Source: Favolaschia claudopus
Taxonomy: Eukaryota; Basidiomycota; Agaricomycetes; Agaricales; Mycenaceae
Assembly (NCBI GenBank): GCA_037176885.1
Contig: JAWWNJ010000030.1
Coordinates: forward strand, 186,001-250,000
Reading direction: 5' to 3'
DNA length: 64,000 bases
Shown: positions 20,956 to 31,083 of the stretch, one piece after another
Position numbering within the stretch: position 1 is the first letter of the stretch
Layout: each line of letters starts with the position of its first letter
The notes under the pieces: generated by a model
The model's database searches: none
Told to the model about the DNA's origin: nothing
Seen by the model: only the letters and a program-made list of their open reading frames with translations
Position numbers and translations under genes: made by a program

Positions 20956-22884
20956 CTACGCAGTCGACGGTGGCGGATAAACCAGCAGCATAGGCACTGC
21001 GTTGTAAATTTGAAGGGTTTTGAAGGCCAATTTCGCCAGAATCGGTGTAACTTCCCTTTTCGCGAGGACGGCGCGGTAGAAGTTCATTATGTCGGTAAAA
21101 GTGTTCTGAAAATCCGGTACGATCGCGTACAATCCGGTGAGAAATTCCTCGCGAACTTGCATGAGGTCCGGATGAGGACAAATGAACATCGCGTGAGCTT
21201 CGTTCTCCACGGCCTCGAGGCAAAATCGACATTTACGCCATTCCCTTGGAACAGTGTCCTTCCCTCGTTCCTTCCACCTGCGGCGTTCCACGGCGAGACT
21301 GTGACTGGATAGCACAATGCGCGTGAGGGCCAGTCGATGGCTAGGTGTTTTGACTCGCAGGTAGTGCCGAAAATCCAAGGACTTTTTAATCAGCTTTCCC
21401 GTATCCTTATCCATTTCGAGCCTGCCAACCAAGATGTCTTTCGTTCGTGAAGAACTCATAATTTCATGGTCAATCCATGCCTCCATCGATAACTTGACCT
21501 GGTTCATGGCTTCCTTCACTGTGGCAACCTCCAAAGGACCAGAGATATCCAGCGTCACGGGGATGTACAGTTTTGAAAGGACGATCCGCAAGTCATTTAT
21601 CCAAGAAATATTCCGCTGACGAGCGAGATTGATAGATTCTTGCAGCGCGTTCCATGCCGGTCGATCTTCATCCAGTTCAACCCAGTAGCACAGATTTTTG
21701 AGGGCAAGATAGATGCGGCGGTAACGAATCGGCCAAATCCCCGTTTCGGAAAATAGGACAGCCTTCATTGAGCGCGAGCCAATGCCGAGCATTCGGCGCA
21801 GAGATTTGAGTTGAACCTCCTCAAGAAGCTGCAGACTTTTAGCCTCGATATCTAGACAGACTTCGCACCCAGCCGTAAGGTATGGGTCCACGCGAGCCAC
21901 ATAGAGTGTTCGCAAATCCCATACCGGCTGCCCGGCATCGAGCCGACAAAACGATGGAGTCCGAGAATCGTATTCGCAACCTTCGATGCTTTCTTAGCCT
22001 TCAAGATATACTGCTCGCGCCACATGAATTTACAGCCTGTTTCAAACCAGATGCCGAGATAGCGCGCTTTCTGCACCTGTTCAATCAGTTTCCCAGCCAT
22101 GTGAAAGATAGGATTAAATTTTTGACGGCGTCCGTAAATTTGGCAGAGTGATTTTGGGATTGAAACCACGCATCCATTATTGTCTGCCCAGTTTTGAGAT
22201 TCATTGAGATGAAGCTGAAAGCCTGATGGTGACGTGGAGGCCGTCATAACATCGTCGGCGTGTTCAACTTGATTTGTGGGCACACCATTACGTTGAATAT
22301 CATCAGGATGGACACTCAAGATGAAATCGGCCATGAAAAGGTTCCACAGGTGCGGAGATCCGGGGTCTTCAGTCAAAATTCCCAGGAGAGATTCGAAGTG
22401 AGATCCATATTGGCCGTCCAAGCGAACAATATATGGGATGCTCGTAAAGGCACTTCAACCATTCAATCATTGGTCCAGCAATACCGAGTCTTCCGAGTTT
22501 GGTCCATAGAGTCGGACGATCCGTCCCTGGAAAAGATCCAGATATCCGACGTACAAAGGTTTGTCCATTGATTCTGCCTTATCGATCATACATAGCAGAA
22601 CAAAGGCGCTGTCATTCGTCCGCAGATGCGCCTGAAATCCATTCTGAGAGGGTGGAATTGCACCAATGTCTTCCGCGCCTTCGCGAAGACGTCGGTCGAT
22701 GATCAGTGTCAACATTTTCAACACGCAACATTCCAACGCAATCAGACGATAGCCCTTTGGGTCCGTAGGGTCCTTGTCTTTCTTCAAGATGCCGATGAGC
22801 AGGGAGATCAGCCATTGCTTCGGAATTTCTTGATTTTGAAGGCAGAACCAGGAATTTCTTATGTCGAGTACTCAAAAGCTTCCT
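20956..22884 (-). mobile_element. Non-LTR retrotransposon reverse transcriptase, decayed
   Basis: Reverse-strand frames form one protein. They read DPTDPKGYRLIALECC then NGFQAHLRTNDSAFVLLC (RT fingers), then LYVGYLDL, then DGQYGSHFESLLGILTEDPG and VEHADDVMTAS (catalytic ADD motif). The thumb and C-terminal region follow (YLGIWFETGCKF; FRHYLRVKTPSHRLALTRIV) with a final CRFC...H..C zinc finger near 21,180. Frame changes near 22,450 and 21,900 break the protein, and the 5' part (endonuclease) is missing. The element copied itself through target-primed reverse transcription. This copy is 5'-truncated and inactive. Confidence 0.8.
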
Positions 22885-24923
22885 AGAGCTCTGAAACTGC
22901 TCTAGAGGCTTATTTAACTTACTCAGACCACATACTTTAGCTGAATAACCAATAAATAACATGGCGGCTCGTCTTTTCGTCCAAAGCTTCCCGATTTGGA
23001 TTATTTTCGCACAATGTAAGCAAGCTTACATCACCAAACAACGCCAAATTATCGCTTCGACAATTATGTTTTCATTCACTCTATGTATTTCACTCTGCAC
23101 TCTACAATGACAAAAGGGAAAAAGAAAAAAGCGATAGAGATAACGGGGCCGTGTGCGTCGTTTGACGTGGCGTCAAATATATTGATTTTATGACATAATT
23201 GAGGCGGATGAATACCGGTACGAGGACCCGTGAAAACTTATTACCCTATATAGGGGGGAGGGGGGGAGGGTGGGTCTGGGCTCGATACTGGTGTCGGTGG
23301 GTGAAAATAATAAAATAAAGAAATAAAGGAACGAAAAAAGGGAGGGAATTTCAAGGAGATTGCCGGGAACTTTTGCCTGCTGTCAAACCGTTTCCTTTTC
23401 TGTCACACCTCCGGGCCAGAGTTCGAAAAGGGTTTTCTGTATCTTCTATGGGAGTGCATAATTCTTACAAATAATTGAGGGCGGTCTCTCAGCTATTAGA
23501 AAGCTATACGCTTTTTTTTAAACCGCTATTCACCGGGGGGTGAGTTTGTTTTTGACTTTTCTTCCCCACCGGCAATATACTGACGGAGCTTGAAATCTAC
23601 GATCCGAGGCGGCAGACCTTGTCAATCACGGATCTGCGCGCTCATTTTCCGAAGTCCGAATCAAGTCCGAATTGACTTGAACAGACTTGAACTTTGCTTC
23701 AACTGAATCAACGCAAACCACTGTATGCTCAATCTCAACGACAGTCCTTCACAAAAGCAAGCTTGAGGTTTAGGAAAGAGTTATGATGACTACTCACACA
23801 ACTGTAACAAGTCTTCTGTCTGCGCACACAAGCCACGCCGGCTCGATCATACTGTTTAATCCAAATTGTTAACCTCATTTCATTCATTTGCATTGTATGC
23901 CTCTGAGTGGGACTGAATTATGTTGTCTGTACTTTTGTTGCGTGTTTTTTCCCAGCCATACCCAAAGTGGACATTTCTTGAACAATTAATCGTCGCACAC
24001 GACACTCGCGCATTCATTCAGATGAGCCCATCCTGTATGTTTAACTTACTCTCATTAGATCAATCACTATTTGAGAGTTTTGTTGACTTCAAGGTGTGTT
24101 GATCTTCCATGGTTGAGTTCAACACAGCAGGAATTGACCGCATGTTGTTATATAATTTTTGCCATCAGCATTGACCAGCTTTCTGCTTCAAGCACAGTAA
24201 GAGGGTAGCTTTCTTATGCTACTGTGAGTGGCTGAGACAATTCTCCGAGCACACACTCCAAACCCTTTCTACTCTAGGATAAGAGCTCAGGCTGGAGGAA
24301 CTTCAGCATGATGAAATAAAAGCTGTGGGTGTGTTGATTTCTTGGAGTTTGAGCAAGTCGCCGAATCATGAGTTTACGATTCCGTATTTTGTGTTGATCC
24401 ATGGCAATCATTCAACTGTTTTGTTGCTAAAATTTCCGACCCGACGGGACGAAGTTTGGGAGAAAGAAGTTTCTAGAGTGATGTCTCGTCCTACTAGACC
24501 AGAAATAGCCAATGTAGTATGCATTTTTAATAATGTGTGCACCGGAGTGCGCCGGCCTCAGGCTCGTACCATTATTTTGCCTAACGCTGCAATTTTTATC
24601 GCTGTCTGAAGGCTGCATGAAGAGGCGGAGCGGTGGGACCGCGCGGGCCGGCAATTCAAACTCCGCCGGTATCTGGATACCGCTATTTCCCACCGCCATC
24701 AGTATCGAGCCTGGGTCTGACCGAGGCCTTAAATAAAAAGTCGACCCTATATCCGATTTTCGAATCCCGATACCCTTTTGGGCAGAACCGAAAGAATTCG
24801 AGCAGTTTTTTGTTCGGAATTTGGAGGCAGTCTTGGTAAGAGAAACCGTCGACTCCGATAGCCGTGTCCAGTCCATGCTCTGTGATGTGTTTCTTCATTT
24901 GTTCTTCATCCATTCTATCTTGT
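22885..24923. other. Long non-coding stretch with a G-rich run
   Basis: No domain-bearing frame over 2 kb. At 23,253-23,274 the run GGGGGGAGGGGGGGAGGGTG, continuing with GG, has four G-tracts and could form a G-quadruplex. The rest is AT-rich unique-looking sequence. Confidence 0.5.
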
Positions 24924-25238
24924 GTACACCACTTCGATATCGATGGTATTCGGGAAATGGTCGAAGGACGGTCTGCATTCTGTCTCTTCTCTGTTTCCTG
25001 AAGCTTACTATTTGTACAGCGGCTGCCGTCTTATCTATCTCTCACCCTACTCACCCGACTTCAATCCGTGCGAAGAAGGTTTCTCTTGCCTCAAGGCGTG
25101 GATCCGACGGAACCGGGATGAGGTTTTGAGGATAGACTTGATGTCGACCCAATGGGTGTGTTGTGGAATGCTGTATACGACATCATGACCCCCGAGAACA
25201 TTGAGGGGTGGTTTCGGGACTCAGGATATGTTGCGTAA
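24924..25238 (+). pseudogene. Tc1/mariner-type transposase, C-terminal fragment (copy 1)
   Basis: VHHFDIDGIREMVEGR, a 49-nt intron (24,971-25,019, ending TTTGTACAG), then LIYLSPYSPDFNPCEEGFSC and WIRRNRDEVL. After a shift it ends with IMTPENIEGWFRDSGYVA and stops at 25,236-25,238. It matches the last two exons of the transposase at 56,943-58,129, with the intron at the same place. The N-terminal DNA-binding part and the first catalytic Asp are missing. It lies convergent to the accessory gene remnant on its right, as in the better copy. Confidence 0.85.
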
Positions 25239-25290
25239 ATCCAAGAAATCTTTGTTCGGATAGGTACAATATATATAACAATGTCAGACG

Positions 25291-26300
25291 ATGCGTGATT
25301 TGACGTTTTTTCGCCGCCTTCAACATCTTTTGTGCGTGCTTGATGAAGGGCCCAATAGCTCCGTCTGCCATGCAGATGGTTGTCTTGTGATACTCTCTGT
25401 TGAAATCGGGTCCGCTGCCTGCATAGCTGATCCCCTGCGCAACGAGCGCAGAGGCATACTGAGGATAATCAAGAGCTGGATACTTGTCATGCAGGGCATG
25501 AAGGACATCAGAGATCGTGATGGCAGTGTCGTCGTCGAAGTCCGAATCTGAATCATCCAGTGCACGCTTGCGAGACGTGAGTGCGACCCTTCTCAGCAGG
25601 TTCGTCGAGGCGCAGGTTCTCGAGGGGTTGTGCAGTCATCCTTGGCTTCACCGTCGTGCTGAACAGCCATGTCAATCAATTCACGGAAGAAGTGCGAATA
25701 ATTTGTAACCTACGATCTTTCGCGCCCAAAATGAAACCTCAGCAAGACCAAGAGGTACATGCTTCCCAGGGTGCTTGCTGCACGGGCCCATAACATAGCA
25801 CCATCGATTCTTGCCAGGATGCTCCATGCATGATAGCTTCTCCTGGACATTGTGTAATTCGGGAACCGCAACAGCCGTTTCAGATGGCTTTTCCGGCTTC
25901 TTGGTGGTTTTACCGTTGGTCTGCTCCTCCTGACCTCGCGTGAGATCTACTCGTCAAGTACAGAGATATAAACCTACCAAATTGACAATTTGCATGACAA
26001 CTTCCTTCTTACGACGAGTACCAAAGGAGTACTCTCTTGAAGTTTGATCAGGTCCCTGAACGCATCCTTGACATCTTGTTCCGAAGAAAGTCTGTGGTAA
26101 GGGTCTCCACGACGTTCCTGCGCTTCCTTCCAGCCCAGCATTGCCGTCTCCGGGTCAACATTCATCTGAGCATGCATACGCGAGAGAAAGTCGGCAGGCG
26201 GAAGGTCGGCAGGCACGATGATGCGCGTGAGCACGGGAGCGGCCTTCTTCTTCTTGTTGTTTTCGGTGGTTCCATACACGGGAACGTCAACCGTGAATCA
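25291..26300 (-). pseudogene. Accessory gene of the two-gene Tc1/mariner-type element (copy 1)
   Basis: Reverse-strand blocks match the protein at 55,344-56,803: LTRIIVPADLPPADFLSRM...DPYHRLSSEQDVKDAF (26,250-26,030); QEEQTNGKTTKKPEKPSETA...CMEHPGKNRWCYVMGP (25,940-25,720); DDTAITISDVLHALHDKYPAL and a C-terminal GMADGAIGPFIKHAQKM-like block (about 25,540-25,300). GTAGGT donors at the same places show conserved introns. The first exon is missing on the left of the Ngaro-like insertion at 26,366. Function unknown; see the better copy. Confidence 0.75.
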
Positions 26301-26365
26301 TGTTGCGGACTGTCAGGGATGAGCGCTCCAGTGTTTTGTAGATAGCTGTAAGGTCATCACGGCCC

Positions 26366-26573
26366 ACCGAAGGGATTGGCTAAAGCGATCACCCATCAGT
26401 CACGTGTCTCCTCATTCTTTTCGTCTCGCCCGCCTCCGCATCGCGCCTTTGGCTCGGTGACTCCGTCTCTTTGAGACCTTCTCTTCTCCAGCCCCTCCCC
26501 CTCCATGACCTCGAGTCTCCTTCCCCGCTTCTAGTCTTGTCCCCCCGTCGCCGTCATACCCTCTTTTTTCGTG
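26366..26573 (+). repeat. A1 repeat of the Ngaro-like element
   Basis: 208 bp matching A2 at 29,067-29,274 with a constant offset of 2,701 and about one mismatch. CT-rich, and likely to contain the promoter. Confidence 0.9.
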
Positions 26574-26630
26574 TTTTCCCTTCCTTTCTGGGTGCTTCCG
26601 CTGCCATCTCATCCCGGCTGGTCGACTTCG

Positions 26631-27212
26631 ATGCCTCCTCTTCGGCCTATCCCCAGACTCATTCAAGTTGATGGAGTTCTTCGCTTTGGTGTTCCCGACC
26701 GAGGACCATGGACACCGCTAGATGATGGAAGAATTTTGATGACTGCTGGGACTCGGGTGCGCTCTCAGATATGCTGGGGCCATAATCGCGTTGGAGGGTG
26801 TTGGGATGGTCGACGCCGGTGTCCCCGTCGTCATGTTTGCTCCCATTGCGGTGACCGTGCTCACACTGCGGCTTTCTGCGCACGTCGTTCGTCAAAACCC
26901 CCAGATGTAGCTCGGCCTACTCCGCCTCAGGAAAATCCCCCTGTTGGTGTGTTAATGAAGCCGGGTGAGCGAGGGGGAGATGCTTCTGGCTCTCCCTGCT
27001 CAATGAGCAGGAAAGTCTCATCTCCCCTGTCATCTACCAGCGTCGTCGAATCTGACCATGCTCCCATTCTTTCCGAGATACCCCCAATGCCTCCTTTTCC
27101 CCCGGCTCGCCCAAACACCAATCTGCTCTTCCCCTCAGTGCCCTCACATCTCCCCATTCAAAGTCAATGCCGCCCACGAAGCTACATCCTGACGCTTGGG
27201 CCAGTGCGCTGA
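26631..27212 (+). CDS. Gag-like zinc-finger protein of the Ngaro-like element
   Basis: First ATG at 26,631 (MPPLRPIPRLIQVDGVLRFG). A CCCH-like and knuckle-like zinc cluster follows: ICWGHNRVGGCWDGRRRCPRR, continuing HVCSHCGDRAHTAAFC, then a proline-rich tail. Such a finger precedes RT in fungal DIRS/Ngaro elements and probably binds element RNA as a nucleocapsid-like protein. It overlaps the RT ORF by 46 nt in a different frame, so RT may be made by frameshifting or reinitiation. The call rests on the cysteine pattern and position. Confidence 0.7.
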   Translation: MPPLRPIPRLIQVDGVLRFGVPDRGPWTPLDDGRILMTAGTRVRSQICWGHNRVGGCWDGRRRCPRRHVCSHCGDRAHTAAFCARRSSKPPDVARPTPPQENPPVGVLMKPGERGGDASGSPCSMSRKVSSPLSSTSVVESDHAPILSEIPPMPPFPPARPNTNLLFPSVPSHLPIQSQCRPRSYILTLGPVR

Positions 27213-28792
27213 TTGATTATCCAGACCGTCAGTTTGCGGACACCCTTGTGTCTGCTATTCGCTATGGTGTTCTTCTTGGTGTGGATCCTGCACGTATGCC
27301 TTCCCCCTCCTCTTCGGCCCCTGCACCCCTTCCCTCTGCACTTGCGTTTCCCGAGACGGTGGACAAGGATATTGCCCATGAGGTTTCTCTTGGGCGTATC
27401 ATTGATATCACGGACATGGCTGATACTGTCAAGCCCGTCCTTTCTCCGCTGGGTTCTGTACCCAAGAACTATAGCGAGAAACGTCGTCGGATTCACCATC
27501 TCTCGTATCCCCATGGATCCTCTGTCAATGACGCGATCCCAGCTGAGTATGGCCATCTGGTCTACGAGGCTGTTATGGGGGCAATTGATCGCATACGGGA
27601 AGCTGGCCCTGGATCCTTCCTTTATAAGGCAGATCTGGAGGCTGCATTCAGGCATATTCCGATTCACCCTGACCATGTGCATCTGATGGGTTTCGAGTGG
27701 AAGTTGCGCCTGTTCCTTGACATCTTCCTACCGTTTGGTGTTCGTACAGGCCCCCGCCTGTACAACTACTTTGCGGAGGCTCATCACTGGATTTTGCTCT
27801 GCCGTGATGATGTCATGAAGCTCATTCAGCACTACCTGGATGATTGGTTCAACGTTACTCCTGCTGCGAAGGGTGTGGAGTACGCTCGTCATGGTCGCGC
27901 AGTCTTCCGGACCGTTGCTGCCGAGTTGGGCTTTTCAATCTCCAGTGACAAGGAGCAGGGTCCGACTCACTGCCTCGAGTTCCTCGGCATTGAGCTGGAC
28001 AGTATTGCTATGCAGGCTCGTCTTCCTCAGGACAAGCTTGCTCGCCTCCTTGTTCTTCTGGATGGGTGCCTGTCCCGTCGATCTGCGAGCCACTACGACC
28101 TCGAGCAGCTCTGCGGCCATCTCGTCTTTGCTCAGTCGGTAATTCCGGTTGGTCAATTCTTCACTCGCCGTATTCGGGACTTCATGCGCCGCCTTTCCCG
28201 CCTTCCCCGCCACCACCGCCGCCGTCTTCCTTCCTCTGCCCGCCTCGACATTGCATGGTGGAATACCTTCCTCCCGTCTTTCAATGGCATTTTTGCTATT
28301 GGACCTCCACGTCCCACTGTCGAAATCTTTACAGATGCGAGTGGTAAGCTAGGTCTGGGTGGCCATTGGGGTAGCGGCGATCTGTTCTTCACTGAGCCTG
28401 TACCAGCGAAGTATGCACGTCATCCGATCCATTGGAAGGAAATGCGTGCTGTGTTGAGGGCTGCGGAGCTCTGGGGCCACTGTTGGGCTGGGTTGGAGGT
28501 GGTGTTTCGTATTGATAACGAGGCCATCTCGACCTGCTTGCAGTCTGGCTCTATTGACCATCCGCCTACGCAAGCTCTCTTCCGCCAGTTCGCTCTCCTG
28601 GCCGTTCAACAGGACTTCACTTTTCGCCCGGTTTGGATCTCAACGGACGAGAATTCTGTTGCTGATGCGCTTTCCCGCTTCCGCTGGCTCACACTTTCAA
28701 AGTTGTATCCGCACTGGCCCCTCCCCAAGTCTGGTACCCGTCCTGCCCGCGTCGCTGTCTCTCTCCCCTCTGTCGTCATTGTGCATTCCTAG
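27167..28792 (+). CDS. Reverse transcriptase-RNase H of the Ngaro-like element
   Basis: 541 residues from ATG 27,167. RT motifs in order: VPKNYSEKRRRIHHLSYP (palm entry), YKADLEAAFRHIPIHP (motif A Asp), LPFGVRTGPRLYNYF (motif B), QHYLDDWF (motif C, YLDD). RNase H follows: EIFTDASGKLGLGG, HWKEMRAVLRA, VVFRIDNEAI and ENSVADALSR supply the D-E-D-D residues. It would copy element RNA into DNA and remove the template. The frame is intact with no stop, unlike every other retroelement in the window, and is GC-rich. No protease, integrase or tyrosine recombinase domain is present. Confidence 0.9.
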   Translation: MPPTKLHPDAWASALIDYPDRQFADTLVSAIRYGVLLGVDPARMPSPSSSAPAPLPSALAFPETVDKDIAHEVSLGRIIDITDMADTVKPVLSPLGSVPKNYSEKRRRIHHLSYPHGSSVNDAIPAEYGHLVYEAVMGAIDRIREAGPGSFLYKADLEAAFRHIPIHPDHVHLMGFEWKLRLFLDIFLPFGVRTGPRLYNYFAEAHHWILLCRDDVMKLIQHYLDDWFNVTPAAKGVEYARHGRAVFRTVAAELGFSISSDKEQGPTHCLEFLGIELDSIAMQARLPQDKLARLLVLLDGCLSRRSASHYDLEQLCGHLVFAQSVIPVGQFFTRRIRDFMRRLSRLPRHHRRRLPSSARLDIAWWNTFLPSFNGIFAIGPPRPTVEIFTDASGKLGLGGHWGSGDLFFTEPVPAKYARHPIHWKEMRAVLRAAELWGHCWAGLEVVFRIDNEAISTCLQSGSIDHPPTQALFRQFALLAVQQDFTFRPVWISTDENSVADALSRFRWLTLSKLYPHWPLPKSGTRPARVAVSLPSVVIVHS

Positions 28793-28931
28793 CACCCCTT
28801 CCTCCCCCTCCCCCTCCCTCCCCTCTCGCCTCCCCATTGCTGTCCATCTCCTCCCTGTTTTTGTGGAGCCTGTGGCGCTTCCCCCTGTATTTCGCCCACC
28901 TTTGGCTGCTTCAGGGTGAGCTGTTGGTTTT

Positions 28932-29050
28932 GGGCTGCCTCGGCTCCTTCGTCTTCGGGCGGAGTGCAGCGAGCTCCATTTCGGAGTTCACGCCCAATAT
29001 ATCAATGGCTTGCTTACTCATCTCTCCCTCTCGAGAACTCAGGCCAATCC
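28932..29050 (+). repeat. B1 repeat of the Ngaro-like element
   Basis: 119 bp, matching B2 at a constant offset of 428 without obvious differences. It begins GGGCTGCCTCGGCTCC and ends CAGGCCAATCC. Confidence 0.9.
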
Positions 29051-29066
29051 TAGGTGGTCTGGACAG

Positions 29067-29274
29067 ACCGAAGGCATTGGCTAAAGCGATCACCCATCAG
29101 TCACGTGTCTCCTCATTCTTTTCGTCTCGCCCGCCTCCGCATCGCGCCTTTGGCTCGGTGACTCCGTCTCTTTGAGACCTTCTCTTCTCCAGCCCCTCCC
29201 CCTCCATGACCTCGAGTCTCCTTCCCCGCTTCTAGTCTTGTCCCCCCGTCGCCGTCATACCCTCTTTTTTCGTG
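29067..29274 (+). repeat. A2 repeat of the Ngaro-like element
   Basis: Second copy of the 208-bp A repeat, lying between B1 and B2. Confidence 0.9.
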
Positions 29275-29359
29275 CCCACCCACCCATCCCTAGTTAGTTT
29301 TGCTATTTCCTGCGCACTCACGTAGCTACGGATTTGTTCTGTATTCTTTAGTTGCGTAG

Positions 29360-29478
29360 GGGCTGCCTCGGCTCCTTCGTCTTCGGGCGGAGTGCAGCGA
29401 GCTCCATTTCGGAGTTCACGCCCAATATATCAATGGCTTGCTTACTCATCTCTCCCTCTCGAGAACTCAGGCCAATCC
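29360..29478 (+). repeat. B2 repeat of the Ngaro-like element
   Basis: Second copy of the 119-bp B repeat and the right end of the element. Confidence 0.9.
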
Positions 29479-31083
29479 CTGTGACTGACCAGTGCCCTAT
29501 TTTCGTATGAAGATTGAGCTCGTCGTGGTCGACGATCTGGAGGGCGGATGTGACGGATCGGCGTTCGCATCTGCCCGTATGTCGTTCCCATGACCAAGTT
29601 CAAAGATTGATTCATCAACTCAAAACAAGATAAATATTATATTCCATGCCTATACCATGAAATTCGGAGGAAACATAATTTAGAGGAACCCTATAGTACT
29701 ACTAGAGTACTTATGTAGAAACCCCAGCCAAATTATGCCCCCTAACGCCAGGACTGTGACACTCATACAAGCTCTTAGAAACACCAACAGCCCATACAAG
29801 GGACTCGGAGAAATATAATTCAAGGAACGGCCTTATAATGAACTGAACCGAATCTCGAATACACTGCCCAGTGAAGGCTTGGGAACTTAAAATCTATGGC
29901 CTGACTCGGAAATATAGTGGCCAACACCCCACAGAGATCTTGCCGCAACTGTAGATACATTTGAGCTTAAAATGCGGTTTAAGCCCCGGTCGGCTGGCGT
30001 CCAATGGGGGGTCGGGATGAGAACTTCGGATATTATGGCTGGGATTACCTTTAGAAGTACTATCATTCGATAAAAAAAATTGAGGATCATGATCCTTAGC
30101 CCAATGTTTCAAGATATGAAAAAACCTTCGACCATCCGCACCTATGGCAAGTCAGCCACAATCCTGAAATGATTTTGGGGCATGATTGCGCTAAAAGCGC
30201 ACAAAACTGAGCCCAAGAAGACATTTTTTGGTCTTTTGGTCGGTTTCCTTGCCCAGGAAATACATGACAAAAAATCATAGGTGTTGGAGAAGTGTTGGGC
30301 ACTGTACTGTATACAAATGTCATCACAATCGGCATGAGGAAGATTGAGTCCCGAATTGATACAAAGCTTTGCTAAATGTGTAGTTCCCCATTGGTCACCC
30401 AAATTCAAAATGTCGTTTCTATGTTCGCCTTCGTCGACACCTCTGGCTGTCTCGCTCTGCGCGATGATTGGTTTTATGGCGGGATGGATGGCTAAGTCAA
30501 TTCGGTACTGGAATAATCTGATGACCCTACATCCCTGACACTGTCACGATCAGCCCCGCAAAGACTCCCGGATCCATTTCACGCCTGAAAGGGAGAACTG
30601 ACATCCGAAAAGGCGGAAATCTACTGTTCTACGTTTGGGGCGCCTCGATTTTGGCGGTGTTGAGTGCCTGGACCCTTCTCAAGCCAGGATATATCAGTTT
30701 TTTGAGGAGTCGAAATGATAAGATTGGATATGGGGTCGACAAGATTTTGGGGGCTTTGGGCTGACCACTAACAAATATGTATGTTTGCGCCGGATTTGGT
30801 CGGAGTCGCAGAGTGTTGAAGAAATAAAATAAAATAAACCGGAGTAGGAAGAAACACAAGAGATCAAGATATTAGTAGTATACATATGTGAAGACAGACA
30901 CTTTCGCCGAGGCCGAAATTTAAGAGATCGAATGGCAAAATTGTGGCAAATACATCAATCAATCAATCAATATTCCATTATCCTCACTGCGGGCCGTTTA
31001 TCGGCCCATGTCGGAGTCTAGCAGTACATTGACTGTATCACTAATTGGTAATCATTCGGCTGCCCTTGATCCTTCAAACTCTG
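29479..31083. other. No gene seen; (ATCA)n microsatellite
   Basis: Only short frames. A short (ATCA)n tract is at about 30,953-30,972. The left edge may contain the displaced first exon of accessory-gene copy 1 beyond the Ngaro-like insertion, but the match is too weak to call. Confidence 0.4.

Larger units (their letters stand above)
26366..29478 (+). mobile_element. Ngaro/DIRS-like retroelement with split direct repeats, no recombinase
   Basis: Repeats are laid out A1 (26,366-26,573), coding region, B1 (28,932-29,050), A2 (29,067-29,274), B2 (29,360-29,478). This A1-B1-A2-B2 order is diagnostic of Ngaro/PAT-like tyrosine-recombinase retroelements, which integrate a circular DNA intermediate instead of using an integrase. 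The copies of A and of B are almost identical, so insertion was recent. The element holds a zinc-finger ORF and an RT-RNase H ORF. Only 139 bp lie between the RT stop and B1, so the recombinase gene is absent and movement would need one supplied in trans. Confidence 0.85.

Noticed and set aside
21010..21312. 100-codon + strand frame over the non-LTR RT
   Set aside because: Antisense shadow of the RT C-terminal region.
26412..26666. Basic reverse-strand ORF (RPKRRHRSRPAG...)
   Set aside because: Lies in the CT-rich A1 repeat; composition alone explains the Arg/Lys-rich translation.
27182..28609. Reverse-strand frames up to 166 codons over the Ngaro-like RT
   Set aside because: Antisense shadows in GC-rich coding sequence; the + strand carries all catalytic motifs.
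26366..29274. A1/A2 repeats as LTRs of an LTR retrotransposon
   Set aside because: There is no integrase or protease, the right copy is followed by B2, and the B1/B2 pair interleaves with A2, which fits the split-repeat Ngaro layout and not LTRs.
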